Assembly: GCA_945897545.1 (NCBI GenBank)
Contig: CAMDGJ010000004.1
Coordinates: 1 to 37,987 of the forward strand
Direction of reading: 5' to 3'
Source of the DNA: Flavobacterium psychrophilum
GTDB lineage: Bacteria > Bacteroidota > Bacteroidia > Flavobacteriales > Flavobacteriaceae
Length of the DNA stretch: 37,987 nucleotides
Below are positions 23,622 through 32,115 of the stretch, in pieces (the stretch's first letter is position 1; the number at the start of each line of letters is the position of its first letter). The position numbers were made by a program, and so were the translations under genes. A model generated the notes under the pieces. It saw only the letters and a program-made list of their open reading frames with translations. It made no database searches and was not told the DNA's origin.

Positions 23622-24674
23622 TTATTGCAATATAATTTTTTTGATGTTTACCACCTCGTTTTGTGCATTGCTGATTTTAACGAAGTACATACCTTGACCC
23701 GTCCATGAATTTAATGGCACTACATATTGTTGAGTGTTCATTGGTTGATTAAAGACCTCTTGACCAAGCATGTTTGTAATTTTAATATTCCAACCCACCA
23801 CGTTAGCTAGATTCCCACAATCAATAGTGATTTGGTCATTTGCTGGGTTAGGATAAATATTTACAGTACTTGTATAGGTCACAGGATTTGTGCTTAAAAC
23901 ACCTGTGTTAATAGTCATTGTTAAGCATTCGTTGGTGCTTGTGGAGTTATATAAATTAGTTATTTCTTGTTGGGTTAACGCTCTATTCCAAATACCGATG
24001 TCGTCTATTTTCCCATCGGTATACTGCCAAAATCCATTTGCAGAATTATTTTCTCCTATAGAAATACCAGAGTTCCCAGAAGTATTCATTGCTAAATTAT
24101 GCGGTATTGAAGCAATTAAAATTGAATTCATGTATAAATTTATTAAATCACCATTATATGTCATAACTATATTATTCCAAGCATTCAAGTTAATTGCTGA
24201 AGAGTATATTGCTTGATAATCACCGCCACCTAAAGGGCCATTTAATCCGCCTATAATCTGACTATCTGTATATCCTATTCCCCAAACTTGGCCATTTGGA
24301 TTTGAATATCCATATTGAAATCTAGCAATGTTAACGGTCAAATTAGGATTTCCTGTCCAAAAATATTGTCTTGCAAATATCCAATATGAAACTGTAATAT
24401 TTTCAACATTTAGCAAAGGGTTATAAGGAATATATATTTCTTGATTTTGTTGACTAAAATTAGCATTAGAATAATTAAAATCAAATGCAGAATTAGTATT
24501 CCCAAATCTATCTGTTGTTAAACTTGGACCCATTATGGTGCCATTAATTCCATTTCCACTTTCATCATTTGCATTGCCATTAAAAGGCCAATACCCAACA
24601 AGTCCATTTGTAGGAACATAAGAAGGCACTTGAGCAAAAAGTGTTGAGGTGGTTAAAGCTACGGCCATCACCAA
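23622..24674 (-). CDS. Secreted LamG/concanavalin-like protein with T9SS type A sorting domain; 5' end uncertain
   Basis: A 350-residue T9SS cargo. After a hydrophobic leader ending TTSTLFAQ, the first ~210 residues are a LamG-type jelly roll (NGLVGYWPFNGNANDESGNG, NITVSYWIFARQ, KIDDIGIWNRALTQQEI), a carbohydrate- or protein-binding sandwich. The last ~75 residues are the sorting domain (VNIYPNPANDQITID, GQGMYFVKISN, IKKIILQ), removed during type IX export to the cell surface. The start is odd: no ATG precedes the signal peptide. Only TTG 24674, GTG or ATG 24668 are in frame, all leaving it without a basic N-terminus; codons just upstream read ILF after an in-frame stop. A small lesion in the original start is likely. 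Confidence 0.8.
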   Translation of the reverse strand: MVMAVALTTSTLFAQVPSYVPTNGLVGYWPFNGNANDESGNGINGTIMGPSLTTDRFGNTNSAFDFNYSNANFSQQNQEIYIPYNPLLNVENITVSYWIFARQYFWTGNPNLTVNIARFQYGYSNPNGQVWGIGYTDSQIIGGLNGPLGGGDYQAIYSSAINLNAWNNIVMTYNGDLINLYMNSILIASIPHNLAMNTSGNSGISIGENNSANGFWQYTDGKIDDIGIWNRALTQQEITNLYNSTSTNECLTMTINTGVLSTNPVTYTSTVNIYPNPANDQITIDCGNLANVVGWNIKITNMLGQEVFNQPMNTQQYVVPLNSWTGQGMYFVKISNAQNEVVNIKKIILQ

Positions 24675-24782
24675 AAAGAGTATTGTTTATTTTATTTTGT
24701 TTTGTGTTAAGTAATTAGACTTCAAAAGTATAAAAAAAGTATAACAAAGTACTTTAAGGACGTATTTTTTTCTTTTAAAAAT

Positions 24783-24888
24783 AGATTCCCGCCTACGCGG
24801 GAAAGACAGCCACTGCTAATCATTTTTACTAAACTAGTACTTTCCTTATTGTCTTTCCTTATTGCCTTTCCCGCGCAGGCGGGAATCC
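24783..24888. repeat. Inverted repeat of the GATTCCCGCC...GCGGGAA type
   Basis: Arms at 24783-24805 (AGATTCCCGCCTACGCGGGA) and 24866-24888 (CTTTCCCGCGCAGGCGGGAA) are complementary with one change, and each arm is itself a small palindrome. The middle holds two partial TTTCCTTATTG repeats. A dispersed-type element in the gap before tRNA-Leu. Confidence 0.85.
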
Positions 24889-24935
24889 ATCTAGTTTCAT
24901 TGTCGTTTTCTGTTGATAGGAATGATAAAGAGTAA

Positions 24936-24981
24936 CAAAAAAAGCCCTTCCGTCAAGAAGAGCTTTTGTCCCCGGAGCCAA
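24936..24981 (-). pseudogene. Terminator and 3' stub of a lost tRNA
   Basis: A terminator-like hairpin on the minus strand (AGCTCTTC / GGAAGGGCT then seven T) is preceded by GGCTCCGGGGAC, which resembles the 3' acceptor end of a tRNA (compare GGCTCCGGGTAC in the neighbouring tRNA-Leu). The rest of that tRNA is missing. It suggests an older tandem tRNA pair. Confidence 0.4.
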
Positions 24982-25015
24982 TCAACCTTAAAAAGTTTGA
25001 CTCGCTCCTAAAAGA

Positions 25016-25041
25016 AAAACGACTGATTTCTCAGTCGTTTT
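25016..25041 (-). terminator. Terminator of tRNA-Leu
   Basis: A perfect 11-bp stem (AAAACGACTGA / TCAGTCGTTTT) with a 4-nt loop and T-rich exit on the minus strand, beginning 3 nt beyond the tRNA 3' end. Confidence 0.8.
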
Positions 25042-25044
25042 CTG

Positions 25045-25124
25045 TACCCGGAGCCGGAGTCGAACCGGCACGGTTTCCCACAGGTGTTTGAGACCAGCGC
25101 GTCTACCAATTCCGCCATCCGGGC
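25045..25124 (-). tRNA. tRNA-Leu (anticodon CAA)
   Basis: The reverse strand gives a class II cloverleaf: GCCCGGA pairs with TCCGGGT (G1-U72 wobble), the D-arm holds TGGCGGAATTGGTAGACGC, typical of tRNA-Leu, the anticodon loop is CTCAAAC, and a long variable arm precedes the T-arm. It decodes TTG. CCA is not encoded. Confidence 0.93.
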
Positions 25125-25283
25125 TTAGCAGACAAAAATAACAACAGTTATTTCACGCAATAAAGAGATATTTAGTGGTAACTAAAAGTCTTTTTTCTTT
25201 AACACGGTGCAAATGTAAAAAATATTATTAATGTTTCTTATAAAAATACTCTAAAATTTCCTTTCAGAGTTCGATTTTATTCC

Positions 25284-25291
25284 TAAATTTG
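25284..25291 (+). promoter_or_regulatory. -7 box of the prs promoter
   Basis: TAAATTTG fits TAnnTTTG exactly. It implies a ~110-nt leader before the prs ATG. I see no good -33 TTG at the expected spacing and no RNA switch in the leader. Confidence 0.45.
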
Positions 25292-25408
25292 CACCTCGGT
25301 AAAACGAAACACTAACTAACTACACCCGAGACGCATACAAACATCAAGCTTGGACAAATGTCAAAGCCCAATGGTATGGAGCGTAGCGGAATAAAAACAA
25401 CATACTAA

Positions 25409-26350
25409 ATGTCACACTTAGAACCAGAAGCTAAAATTTTTGCGTGCTCAGAAAGTGTTTATCTTGCAGAGATAATCGCTAAAGAATACGGAATTCCTTT
25501 AGGTAAAGTTACAATGTCGAGATATAGTGATGGTGAATTTCAGCCTTCTTATGAAGAATCAATCCGTGGTCTACGCGTATTTATTGTTTGTTCGACATTT
25601 CCAAGTGCTGATAATTTAATGGAATTGCTGCTGATGATTGATGCTGCAAAACGTGCCTCGGCACGACATATAACAGCAGTAATGCCTTATTTTGGTTGGG
25701 CCAGACAGGACAGAAAAGACAAGCCAAGAGTTCCGATTGGAGCTAAATTAGTAGCTAAATTGCTGGAAACTGCCGGAGCTACAAGAATAATGACAATGGA
25801 TTTGCATGCAGACCAAATTCAGGGATTCTTTGAAAAACCAGTAGATCACCTTTTTGCATCGACAATATTTTTGCCCTATGTAAATAGTTTAGGTTTAGAA
25901 AATTTGACCATAGCTTCACCGGATATGGGAGGTTCAAAAAGAGCCTATGCGTATTCTAAGTTCTTAGAATCGGATGTGGTGATTTGTTACAAACAAAGAA
26001 AAGTAGCCAACATCATTGACACAATGGAATTAATTGGCGAAGTGAAAGGCAGAAATGTGATTTTGGTAGATGATATGATCGATACCGGAGGCACATTGGC
26101 GAAAGCCGCAGACTTAATGATAGAAAAAGGAGCATTAAGCGTAAGAGCCATTTGCACACACGCTATTTTATCTGGAGACGCCTACGAAAAAATAGAAAAT
26201 TCGAAATTACTCGAATTAATAGTTACCGATTCTATTCCGTTAAAGAAAAAATCGAATAAAATAAAAGTAGTGAGTTGTGCCCCTCTTTTTGCTGAGGTAA
26301 TGCAAATGGTTCAACACAACAATTCTATAAGCGGTAAGTTTTTGATGTAG
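25409..26350 (+). CDS. prs: Ribose-phosphate pyrophosphokinase (PRPP synthetase)
   Basis: Makes 5-phosphoribosyl 1-pyrophosphate from ribose 5-phosphate and ATP, the entry to purine, pyrimidine, NAD and histidine/tryptophan synthesis; cytosolic hexamer. The 313-residue sequence has the N-terminal [18 protein letters not shown] block, the catalytic-flexible-loop region [21 protein letters not shown], the metal-binding [11 protein letters not shown] and the PRPP-binding [18 protein letters not shown]. Length is standard. Followed 68 nt later by the L25/Ctc gene, a common prs-rplY neighbourhood in bacteria. The identification is firm. Confidence 0.98.
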   Translation: MSHLEPEAKIFACSESVYLAEIIAKEYGIPLGKVTMSRYSDGEFQPSYEESIRGLRVFIVCSTFPSADNLMELLLMIDAAKRASARHITAVMPYFGWARQDRKDKPRVPIGAKLVAKLLETAGATRIMTMDLHADQIQGFFEKPVDHLFASTIFLPYVNSLGLENLTIASPDMGGSKRAYAYSKFLESDVVICYKQRKVANIIDTMELIGEVKGRNVILVDDMIDTGGTLAKAADLMIEKGALSVRAICTHAILSGDAYEKIENSKLLELIVTDSIPLKKKSNKIKVVSCAPLFAEVMQMVQHNNSISGKFLM

Positions 26351-26417
26351 AAGCAGAAAGGCAAAAGAGTTGCCAAAAAGAAGAATTTTAATAATTATTA
26401 ACTATATATTTTTTACA

Positions 26418-27026
26418 ATGAAATCGATTACAATTAAAGGATCAGAAAGAGAAAGCGTGGGCAAAGTTGCGACTAAAGCCTTACGTAATGCTGGAGCGGT
26501 TCCTTGCGTGCTATACGGAGGAAATCAACCAGTGCATTTTTCGGCAGACGAAAGAGCATTTAAAACATTGGTTTACACTCCAAACGCACACACCGTTGTG
26601 ATTGAATTAGAAGGAAAATCATTCAATGCCGTTTTACAAGACATTCAGGTTCACCCGGTGTCTGACAAGATTTTACATATTGACTTCTTTCAATTATTTG
26701 ATGACAAAGAAATCACTATGGAAGTTCCAGTAAAAATAACTGGCGTTTCTCCAGGAGTTTTATTAGGAGGTGATTTACGTTTAAACACCCGTAGATTAAA
26801 AGTAAAAGCATTACCAAAAAATCTTCCTGATTTTATTGAAGCTAATATTTCAGAACTTCAAATGGGTAACAAATTGTATGTTACGAAACTTGTTACTGAA
26901 AACTTCAGATTGTTGCACACTGACAACACTGTTGTAGCTCAAGTACGTATTTCTCGTGCGGCTATGAAAGCAGCTCAAGAAGCAGCAAAAGCAGCAAAAG
27001 CACCAGCAGGGAAAAAGAAAAAATAA
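26418..27026 (+). CDS. rplY: 50S ribosomal protein L25/general stress protein Ctc
   Basis: A 203-residue two-domain L25 of the TL5/Ctc form, which binds 5S rRNA in the large subunit. The N-terminal L25 domain begins [20 protein letters not shown] and includes VPCVLYGG and [20 protein letters not shown]. The C-terminal TL5-like beta domain has [17 protein letters not shown] and [10 protein letters not shown]. The tail is Ala/Lys-rich ([12 protein letters not shown]). I take ATG 26418; the upstream extension from 26370 is not part of the family. Downstream of prs, ended by a terminator. Confidence 0.95.
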   Translation: MKSITIKGSERESVGKVATKALRNAGAVPCVLYGGNQPVHFSADERAFKTLVYTPNAHTVVIELEGKSFNAVLQDIQVHPVSDKILHIDFFQLFDDKEITMEVPVKITGVSPGVLLGGDLRLNTRRLKVKALPKNLPDFIEANISELQMGNKLYVTKLVTENFRLLHTDNTVVAQVRISRAAMKAAQEAAKAAKAPAGKKKK

Positions 27027-27048
27027 TATTTCTCGAACATTTCAAGAA

Positions 27049-27081
27049 AGCATCAGTTGTAAAACTGGTGCTTTTTTTGTT
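27049..27081 (+). terminator. Terminator of prs-rplY
   Basis: AGCATCAG and CTGGTGCT form an 8-bp stem (one G-U) with an 8-nt loop, followed by seven T. Confidence 0.85.
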
Positions 27082-27310
27082 TTATGGAGCACCACAATTG
27101 GCAAATTAATGGCCATTGCTCCCGCTGTTCGCTGCAATCTTTTTCAACCCTGTCAGGGTTTTGAACCCTGACAGGGTTTAGAAAAAGGATTTCCACTGCC
27201 ATCGGGGCTAAAAACAAACACTCATTTTCAAAATAGCAATAAAAAGATTTCGGATTTTTGAATAACGATTTTTGACCCGAGCGATAGCGAACTGGCGAAG
27301 CATTTCAGAT
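27082..27310. repeat. Composite dispersed repeat with AACCCTGTCAGGGTT hairpin
   Basis: Inverted arms at 27145-27160 and 27164-27179 (AACCCTGTCAGGGTT / AACCCTGACAGGGTT), each itself palindromic, are nested in an outer pair (CAATCTTTTTC / GAAAAAGGATTTCC). At 27277-27303 a piece with CGAGCGATAGCGAACTGGCG belongs to the family at 2768 and 20820. This accounts for much of the gap 27082-27558; the remaining plus-strand frame (27272-27520) starts inside the repeat and is not convincing as a gene. Confidence 0.75.
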
Positions 27311-27558
27311 GTTTTAAACCACTTAAAATATAAAACCTTCTATTTATCATCATCAAATCTGAAAAATGAAATCGTTAATCATCATTCAAAAATCTACTGT
27401 CTTTATATGGCTGGAAGCTTTAAAAAAAATCAAAAATTAAGTTTACTTTTGCATTATCATGAAAGAAACACAAGCACTCTTCCTAAAAATCAAAAACAGA
27501 TGACAAGAAGGATTGTATGAAATTGCAGATTCATAAGCACAAAATAATATAAAAAAGC

Positions 27559-28128
27559 GTGAGTAATAAATTTTTAATAGTTGGACTCGGTAACATTGGA
27601 GCCGAATATGTCAACACAAGACACAACATAGGTTTTAAAATCGTAGATTTCTTTGCTAGAAAAGAAGGCATCAACTTCGAAACCGTAAAGCTGGGTTCAC
27701 TGGCCGAATACAAATTTAAAGGCCGAACCTTTTTTCTCTTGAAACCCAATACTTATATGAATTTGAGCGGGAAAGCCGTAAAATATTGGATAGACAAGGA
27801 AAACATTCCGCTAGAAAATATACTGATCATTACCGATGATTTAAATCTCTCCTTCGGAAAAATACGTCTAAAACCAAAAGGCAGCGATGGCGGACACAAC
27901 GGACTCAAAAGTATTCACGCTACTTTAAACACAACTGATTATACTCGGTTCCGTTTTGGCATCAGCGACGAATTCAAAAAGGGGAAGCAAGTAGATTATG
28001 TTTTGGGCGAATGGGATGAAGATGAAAAAACAAAACTTCCGGAACGATTAGAAGTTGCATATGAAATCATAAAATCCTTTGGAACAGGAGGATTAGAAAG
28101 TACAATGACTACTTTTAATGGAAAATAA
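27559..28128 (+). CDS. pth: Peptidyl-tRNA hydrolase
   Basis: Releases tRNA from peptidyl-tRNAs that drop off the ribosome; monomeric and cytosolic. The 189-residue protein shows the family's start FLIVGLGNIGAEYVNTRHNIGF with catalytic His22 and Asn12, the KPNTYMNLSGKAV block and DDLNLSFGKIRLKPKGSDGG with the conserved Asp, then HNGLKSI. The start codon is GTG at 27559. It lies on its own between a repeat region and the metalloprotease gene. The identification is firm. Confidence 0.97.
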   Translation: MSNKFLIVGLGNIGAEYVNTRHNIGFKIVDFFARKEGINFETVKLGSLAEYKFKGRTFFLLKPNTYMNLSGKAVKYWIDKENIPLENILIITDDLNLSFGKIRLKPKGSDGGHNGLKSIHATLNTTDYTRFRFGISDEFKKGKQVDYVLGEWDEDEKTKLPERLEVAYEIIKSFGTGGLESTMTTFNGK

Positions 28129-28255
28129 AAATCAGGTTCCAGATTTCAGGTAACAGATTTAATTAAAACTACAATAACCAGCTATTTACGAAATTTTCCT
28201 AAATTTATCAGTGCAGTTTGTAAAAATTCTTAACTTTAAAAAAAATTATAATAAA

Positions 28256-30397
28256 ATGAATACAAATATCCCTGTTTCTATTAAGATTATACTTGCAATT
28301 ATTTGCGTTTTTTTTCTCGGCAACACCTATGGTCAGAACAAAAAAACAACAAACAAAACTTTATTTGGCAAAACTATTATCGCAGCAAACAAAAATCCGA
28401 ACAATGGAAAAATTCGCTGCGCAACAGCAGAGTACGAGCAATTCCTTCAGGGAAAAAATCCTAAGAGAATGACAAATGCGCAATTTGAAACATGGGTAAC
28501 ACCATTAGTGAATAAGTACAAAGCAATGCGATCCAGCTCTAAAACTGCTGCCACGGTTATCACTATTCCGGTTGTGGTTCACGTAATTTATGATGGCCAA
28601 CCTATTGGTACCGCACCAAACATTACAGATGCTCAGGTACAATCACAAATTAACGTATTGAATCAGGATTACAGTAAATTGTTGGGCTCTCCAGGGTATA
28701 ACACAAACCCAGTTGGAGCAAACACTGAAATACAATTTGTTTTAGCTAAACAAGACCCGAACGGAAACCCAACAAACGGAATTGACCGAGTGAGTCTTTG
28801 TCAACCCTCTTGGTCTGAGGTTGATATTGATGCCATTGTGAAACCAGCCACTATCTGGGATTCTTCACAATATATGAACATGTGGAGCATTAATTTTTCC
28901 GATTCTACTTTGTTGGGTTATGCCCAATTTCCGGATGCTTCAGGCTTAGCAGGGCTTGACGCTTCAGGTGGAGCGGCTAATACTGACGGAGTCGTTTCTA
29001 ACTATAATGTATTTGGCAGTATAACCTATGATGATGGTACTTTCATATTAGACGCAACATATAACAAAGGAAGAACAATGACTCACGAAGTAGGACATTG
29101 GCTAGGATTAAGACATATTTGGGGAGATGGAAACGGTACTCCACCAGACCTAACCACTAGCCCTCCTACTCCTGCTGTTCTAGATTGCTCTGCCACCGAT
29201 TATTGTGCCGATACCCCTCAGGCAGGTTATGAACACTATAGTTGTGGTACTTTTGATACCTGCCCGTCTACTGGAAATGATATGCCAGAAAACTATATGG
29301 ATTATACAGATGATGCTTGTATGAATATTTTTACTCAAAATCAAAAAGATAGGATAAGAACTATAATTGATAATGCAGCAAGAAGAAAGTCATTAAAAAC
29401 ATCTAATAAAGGCACAGCAATTGCTTTAGTGGCAAATGATGCCGAAGTCAAACTTGAAGCGAGTTGTCCTACAGCAGCAATTTGCGGAGCCGTTTCTAAC
29501 CAGACTACCCAAAAAATAACGATTTACAATAGAGGCACAAGCAATCTGACATCAGCAACAATAAATTATAATATTAACGGCGGAACTAATTCTATATATA
29601 ATTGGACTGGAAATTTAGCAATCAATAAACAAGCTTCATTTGACATCACCATAATTTCGGCTGCAAATGGAACCATAAATATAAGTGTTGCTTCCGCTAA
29701 TGAAGGAATTGACCAAAGACCTACAAATAATAGTGATTCAGGATCTTTTTTTATTCCAGTAACTTCTAACTATAATTTTACTACTTATGTCTTTAGATTG
29801 CAAAAAGATTTATACGCAAGTGAAACAGACTGGAACATAAAAGATGCGTCCGGAAAAATTATATATAGTGGCGGTTGTGCTAGTTGTAGTGGTGGCGTTT
29901 ATAAAGATGCGTCAGGAACAAACTTACCTGCATTATTAACAAAAACCTGGATTTTGGCTAGTAATCAATGTTATACTTTTACCATAAATGACTCTGAAGG
30001 TGATGGAATATGTTGTGGAACAAGTGGTGATGGCTATTATGACATAAAAACATACAATGGAGCAATCGTTGTGGCTTCCGGCAAATCCTTTACTTCGAGC
30101 GAAAGCAAAATGTTTGCCACCAACAATACTTTGGGAACAAGCGCATTTGAAACATCAAGCGATATTTATCTGTATCCAAACCCTACAACAGGAACTTTGA
30201 ATATAAAGGTTCTGGCTAGTTTTGGCTTACCAAATAGTTTTACTATTAGTAACAGCCTGGGGCAAATGGTTAGCCGAAAAGAAGTGGCTTCAGCAAATGA
30301 TTTAACCGTAAACACGTCTGCTTTAAGCAATGGCATTTATTTTGTTACACTTGTCAAAGATGATCAGAAAAAAACATTACAATTCATAAAAGAATAA
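28256..30397 (+). CDS. M43 (pappalysin-type) zinc metalloprotease secreted by T9SS
   Basis: A 713-residue secreted metalloprotease. Order: signal peptide (about 1-26, FFLGNTYGQ); pro-region; M43 catalytic domain with H277-E-V-G-H281-W-L-G-L-R-H287 (HExxHxxGxxH zinc ligands and Glu) and the Met-turn near MPENYMDYTDD; then beta modules with several Cys (about 410-625, including CARDB-like SATINYNINGG); and a type A sorting domain (IYLYPNPTTGTLNIKV ... NGIYFVTLVKD ... LQFIKE) that sends it through the type IX system. Cys-rich loops after the active site suggest disulfides. I start at ATG 28256, which gives a clean signal; the TTG-led frame from 28211 does not. Likely extracellular protein degradation. 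Confidence 0.93.
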   Translation: MNTNIPVSIKIILAIICVFFLGNTYGQNKKTTNKTLFGKTIIAANKNPNNGKIRCATAEYEQFLQGKNPKRMTNAQFETWVTPLVNKYKAMRSSSKTAATVITIPVVVHVIYDGQPIGTAPNITDAQVQSQINVLNQDYSKLLGSPGYNTNPVGANTEIQFVLAKQDPNGNPTNGIDRVSLCQPSWSEVDIDAIVKPATIWDSSQYMNMWSINFSDSTLLGYAQFPDASGLAGLDASGGAANTDGVVSNYNVFGSITYDDGTFILDATYNKGRTMTHEVGHWLGLRHIWGDGNGTPPDLTTSPPTPAVLDCSATDYCADTPQAGYEHYSCGTFDTCPSTGNDMPENYMDYTDDACMNIFTQNQKDRIRTIIDNAARRKSLKTSNKGTAIALVANDAEVKLEASCPTAAICGAVSNQTTQKITIYNRGTSNLTSATINYNINGGTNSIYNWTGNLAINKQASFDITIISAANGTINISVASANEGIDQRPTNNSDSGSFFIPVTSNYNFTTYVFRLQKDLYASETDWNIKDASGKIIYSGGCASCSGGVYKDASGTNLPALLTKTWILASNQCYTFTINDSEGDGICCGTSGDGYYDIKTYNGAIVVASGKSFTSSESKMFATNNTLGTSAFETSSDIYLYPNPTTGTLNIKVLASFGLPNSFTISNSLGQMVSRKEVASANDLTVNTSALSNGIYFVTLVKDDQKKTLQFIKE

Positions 30398-30417
30398 TAT
30401 AGCATCATAGGATTTGT

Positions 30418-30450
30418 GAGAGGGTTGATTTATTTCAATCCTCTTTTTTT
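30418..30450 (+). terminator. Terminator of the metalloprotease gene
   Basis: GAGGGTTGA and TCAATCCTC pair (one G-U) around a short loop and run into seven T. Confidence 0.8.
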
Positions 30451-30472
30451 ACCTGCCTCTAGGCAGACAGGT
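30451..30472. repeat. 22-nt hairpin of the ACCTGCCT...AGACAGGT family
   Basis: One of three related 22-nt palindromes in the window (others at 20926-20947 and 35654-35675), here immediately after a terminator T-run. Confidence 0.75.
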
Positions 30473-30486
30473 CAATTTTAATTGTA

Positions 30487-30494
30487 TAAATTTG
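30487..30494 (+). promoter_or_regulatory. -7 box of the ribF promoter
   Basis: TAAATTTG, exact match to TAnnTTTG, 22 nt before the TTG start of ribF; a transcription start near 30501 leaves a short leader, which supports the TTG as the true start. Confidence 0.5.
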
Positions 30495-30516
30495 TAGCAT
30501 CCTAAAAACAATTCTT

Positions 30517-31473
30517 TTGAAGATTTTCAATGCTATAAATGATTTCATCCTCCCGACAACTAGCGGGTCTACCGGAAACGCTAAAAAAACCATCCTCACT
30601 CTAGGTACTTTTGATGGTGTACACATTGGCCACCGAAAAATCCTGGAAAAAGTAACTCAAAATACTGAAAACAGAAAATACGAAAGTCTTGTACTTACCT
30701 TTTTTCCGCATCCACGAATGGTATTACAAGGACAATCCGAAGTGAAATTACTCAATACAATATCTGAAAAAATAGAATTATTAGAAAAGATAGGAATTCA
30801 AAATCTAGTCATTCATCCGTTTGACAAAAGTTTTTCAAGATTAACAGCCGAAGAGTTTGTTAAAAACGTTCTTGTCAATCAGTTCAATATTCAAAAAATA
30901 ATAATAGGACACGACCATCGTTTTGGAAGAAACAGAACTGCAAATATTGACGATCTTATCAGCTTTGGAAAGCAATACAACTTTGAAGTGGAACAAATTT
31001 CCGTTCAAGAAATCAAGGATGTTTCGATTAGTTCAACTAAAATAAGGAAGGCTCTAACCGAAGGAAATATGGCTTTGGCCAATGAATATTTAGGTTACAA
31101 CTATTTTTTGACTGGAACTATTTTAAAAGGAAAGCAACTAGGAAGAACCATTGGATTCCCTACCGCAAATCTCAAAATTGAAGAAGATTACAAACTAATT
31201 CCACGAAATGGCGCTTATGTTGTGAAAAGTGTTTTCAACGAGAAAGCCGTGTTTGGAATGATGAATATTGGTTACAATCCAACTATCGGGGAAGGGAATT
31301 TATCGATCGAGATCCATTATTTTGATTTTGACGCTGATTTGTACGACCAAAAAATTGCTGTTTCTCTGCTGGAATACCTTCGCCCAGAAAAAAAATTCGA
31401 CTCCGTCAGCTTACTAAAAGAGCAACTCGAAAAAGACGTAGATTCAGCATTATACTATATACAAAAACTTTGA
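30517..31473 (+). CDS. ribF: Bifunctional riboflavin kinase/FAD synthetase
   Basis: Converts riboflavin to FMN and then FAD in the cytosol. The N-terminal FAD synthetase (nucleotidyltransferase) half shows GTFDGVHIGHRKIL, TFFPHPRMV and the GHDHRFGRNR loop; the C-terminal riboflavin kinase half begins GKQLGRTIGFPTANLKI and has the MMNIGYNPTI and EIHYFDFDADLY blocks. 318 residues is the family length. The start is TTG at 30517 (MKIFNAINDF); no suitable ATG lies before the GTFDGVH motif. Monocistronic by spacing, with a -7 promoter box just upstream. Confidence 0.96.
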   Translation: MKIFNAINDFILPTTSGSTGNAKKTILTLGTFDGVHIGHRKILEKVTQNTENRKYESLVLTFFPHPRMVLQGQSEVKLLNTISEKIELLEKIGIQNLVIHPFDKSFSRLTAEEFVKNVLVNQFNIQKIIIGHDHRFGRNRTANIDDLISFGKQYNFEVEQISVQEIKDVSISSTKIRKALTEGNMALANEYLGYNYFLTGTILKGKQLGRTIGFPTANLKIEEDYKLIPRNGAYVVKSVFNEKAVFGMMNIGYNPTIGEGNLSIEIHYFDFDADLYDQKIAVSLLEYLRPEKKFDSVSLLKEQLEKDVDSALYYIQKL

Positions 31474-31580
31474 AATATTTAGCCTAGTTCGTACGTCAGT
31501 ATCAGTTTTTTTGTAAATTTGATCAGTTCTGCATCCTTTTTAAAAAAGATATTGTTTTTAACTTTTAAAATACTATTTTT

Positions 31581-32024
31581 ATGAAGCTCCCTAAAGAATT
31601 ATATAATGGTTTTTTTATTTTCATCGGAATTGCAATTTATTTTATACTACTAGAGACCCTAGGCCTGGCCGACTTGTTTTACTTAAGAGCATTCAATGCG
31701 CTAATTGTACTATACGGAACCCATAGAACATTACAATCTAATTTTGCCGAAGGCAATAAAGACTTTGTGTCCAATCTGGTCTCAGCACTTTTTACATCAC
31801 TCTCAGGCGTGTTTTTGAGTGTAATTGGCCTAGTGGCCTATAGCTATATAAAGGGTGGGGATGCATACATACAATCTTTATCAAAAACTTTTTTGTTTGG
31901 AGGAAAAACCTCAGTGATGAACTATTCCATAAGCCTACTCTTCGAAGGAATTGCCTCAGCAGTAATCATTTCTTTTATCCTAATATTATACTGGGACACG
32001 CGTTACAAATCAGACAAACTCTAA
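31581..32024 (+). CDS. Small inner-membrane protein of unknown function
   Basis: A 147-residue protein with four likely transmembrane helices (NGFFIFIGIAIYFILLETLG; a short hydrophobic stretch LRAFNALIVLYG; ALFTSLSGVFLSVIGLVAYSY; LLFEGIASAVIISFILILYW). It has basic residues around THRTLQ and at the C-terminus. The layout slightly resembles DUF4199-type membrane proteins of Bacteroidota, but I cannot make that call. It sits between ribF and bioB on the same strand with gaps of about 100 nt on each side, so it is probably transcribed on its own. No function proposed. Confidence 0.7.
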   Translation: MKLPKELYNGFFIFIGIAIYFILLETLGLADLFYLRAFNALIVLYGTHRTLQSNFAEGNKDFVSNLVSALFTSLSGVFLSVIGLVAYSYIKGGDAYIQSLSKTFLFGGKTSVMNYSISLLFEGIASAVIISFILILYWDTRYKSDKL

Positions 32025-32063
32025 ATCTAAATTATTGCAATCCATTTTTTAAAGACGCCAATA

Positions 32064-32094
32064 TTGATTTTTTAGAACAATTTAACTACTTTTG
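32064..32094 (+). promoter_or_regulatory. bioB promoter (-33 TTG, -7 TACTTTTG)
   Basis: TTG at 32064-32066 and TACTTTTG at 32087-32094 (matching TAnnTTTG) are 20 nt apart, good Bacteroidota spacing. The -7 box lies 21 nt before the bioB ATG. I see no clear inverted repeat that would mark a BirA or BioR operator. Confidence 0.55.
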
Positions 32095-32115
32095 GTACAT
32101 CAAAAAATCACATAG

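Noticed and set aside
27272..27520. Plus-strand 82-codon frame before pth
   Set aside because: Its TTG start and first codons lie in a dispersed repeat and the rest has no recognisable composition or motif.
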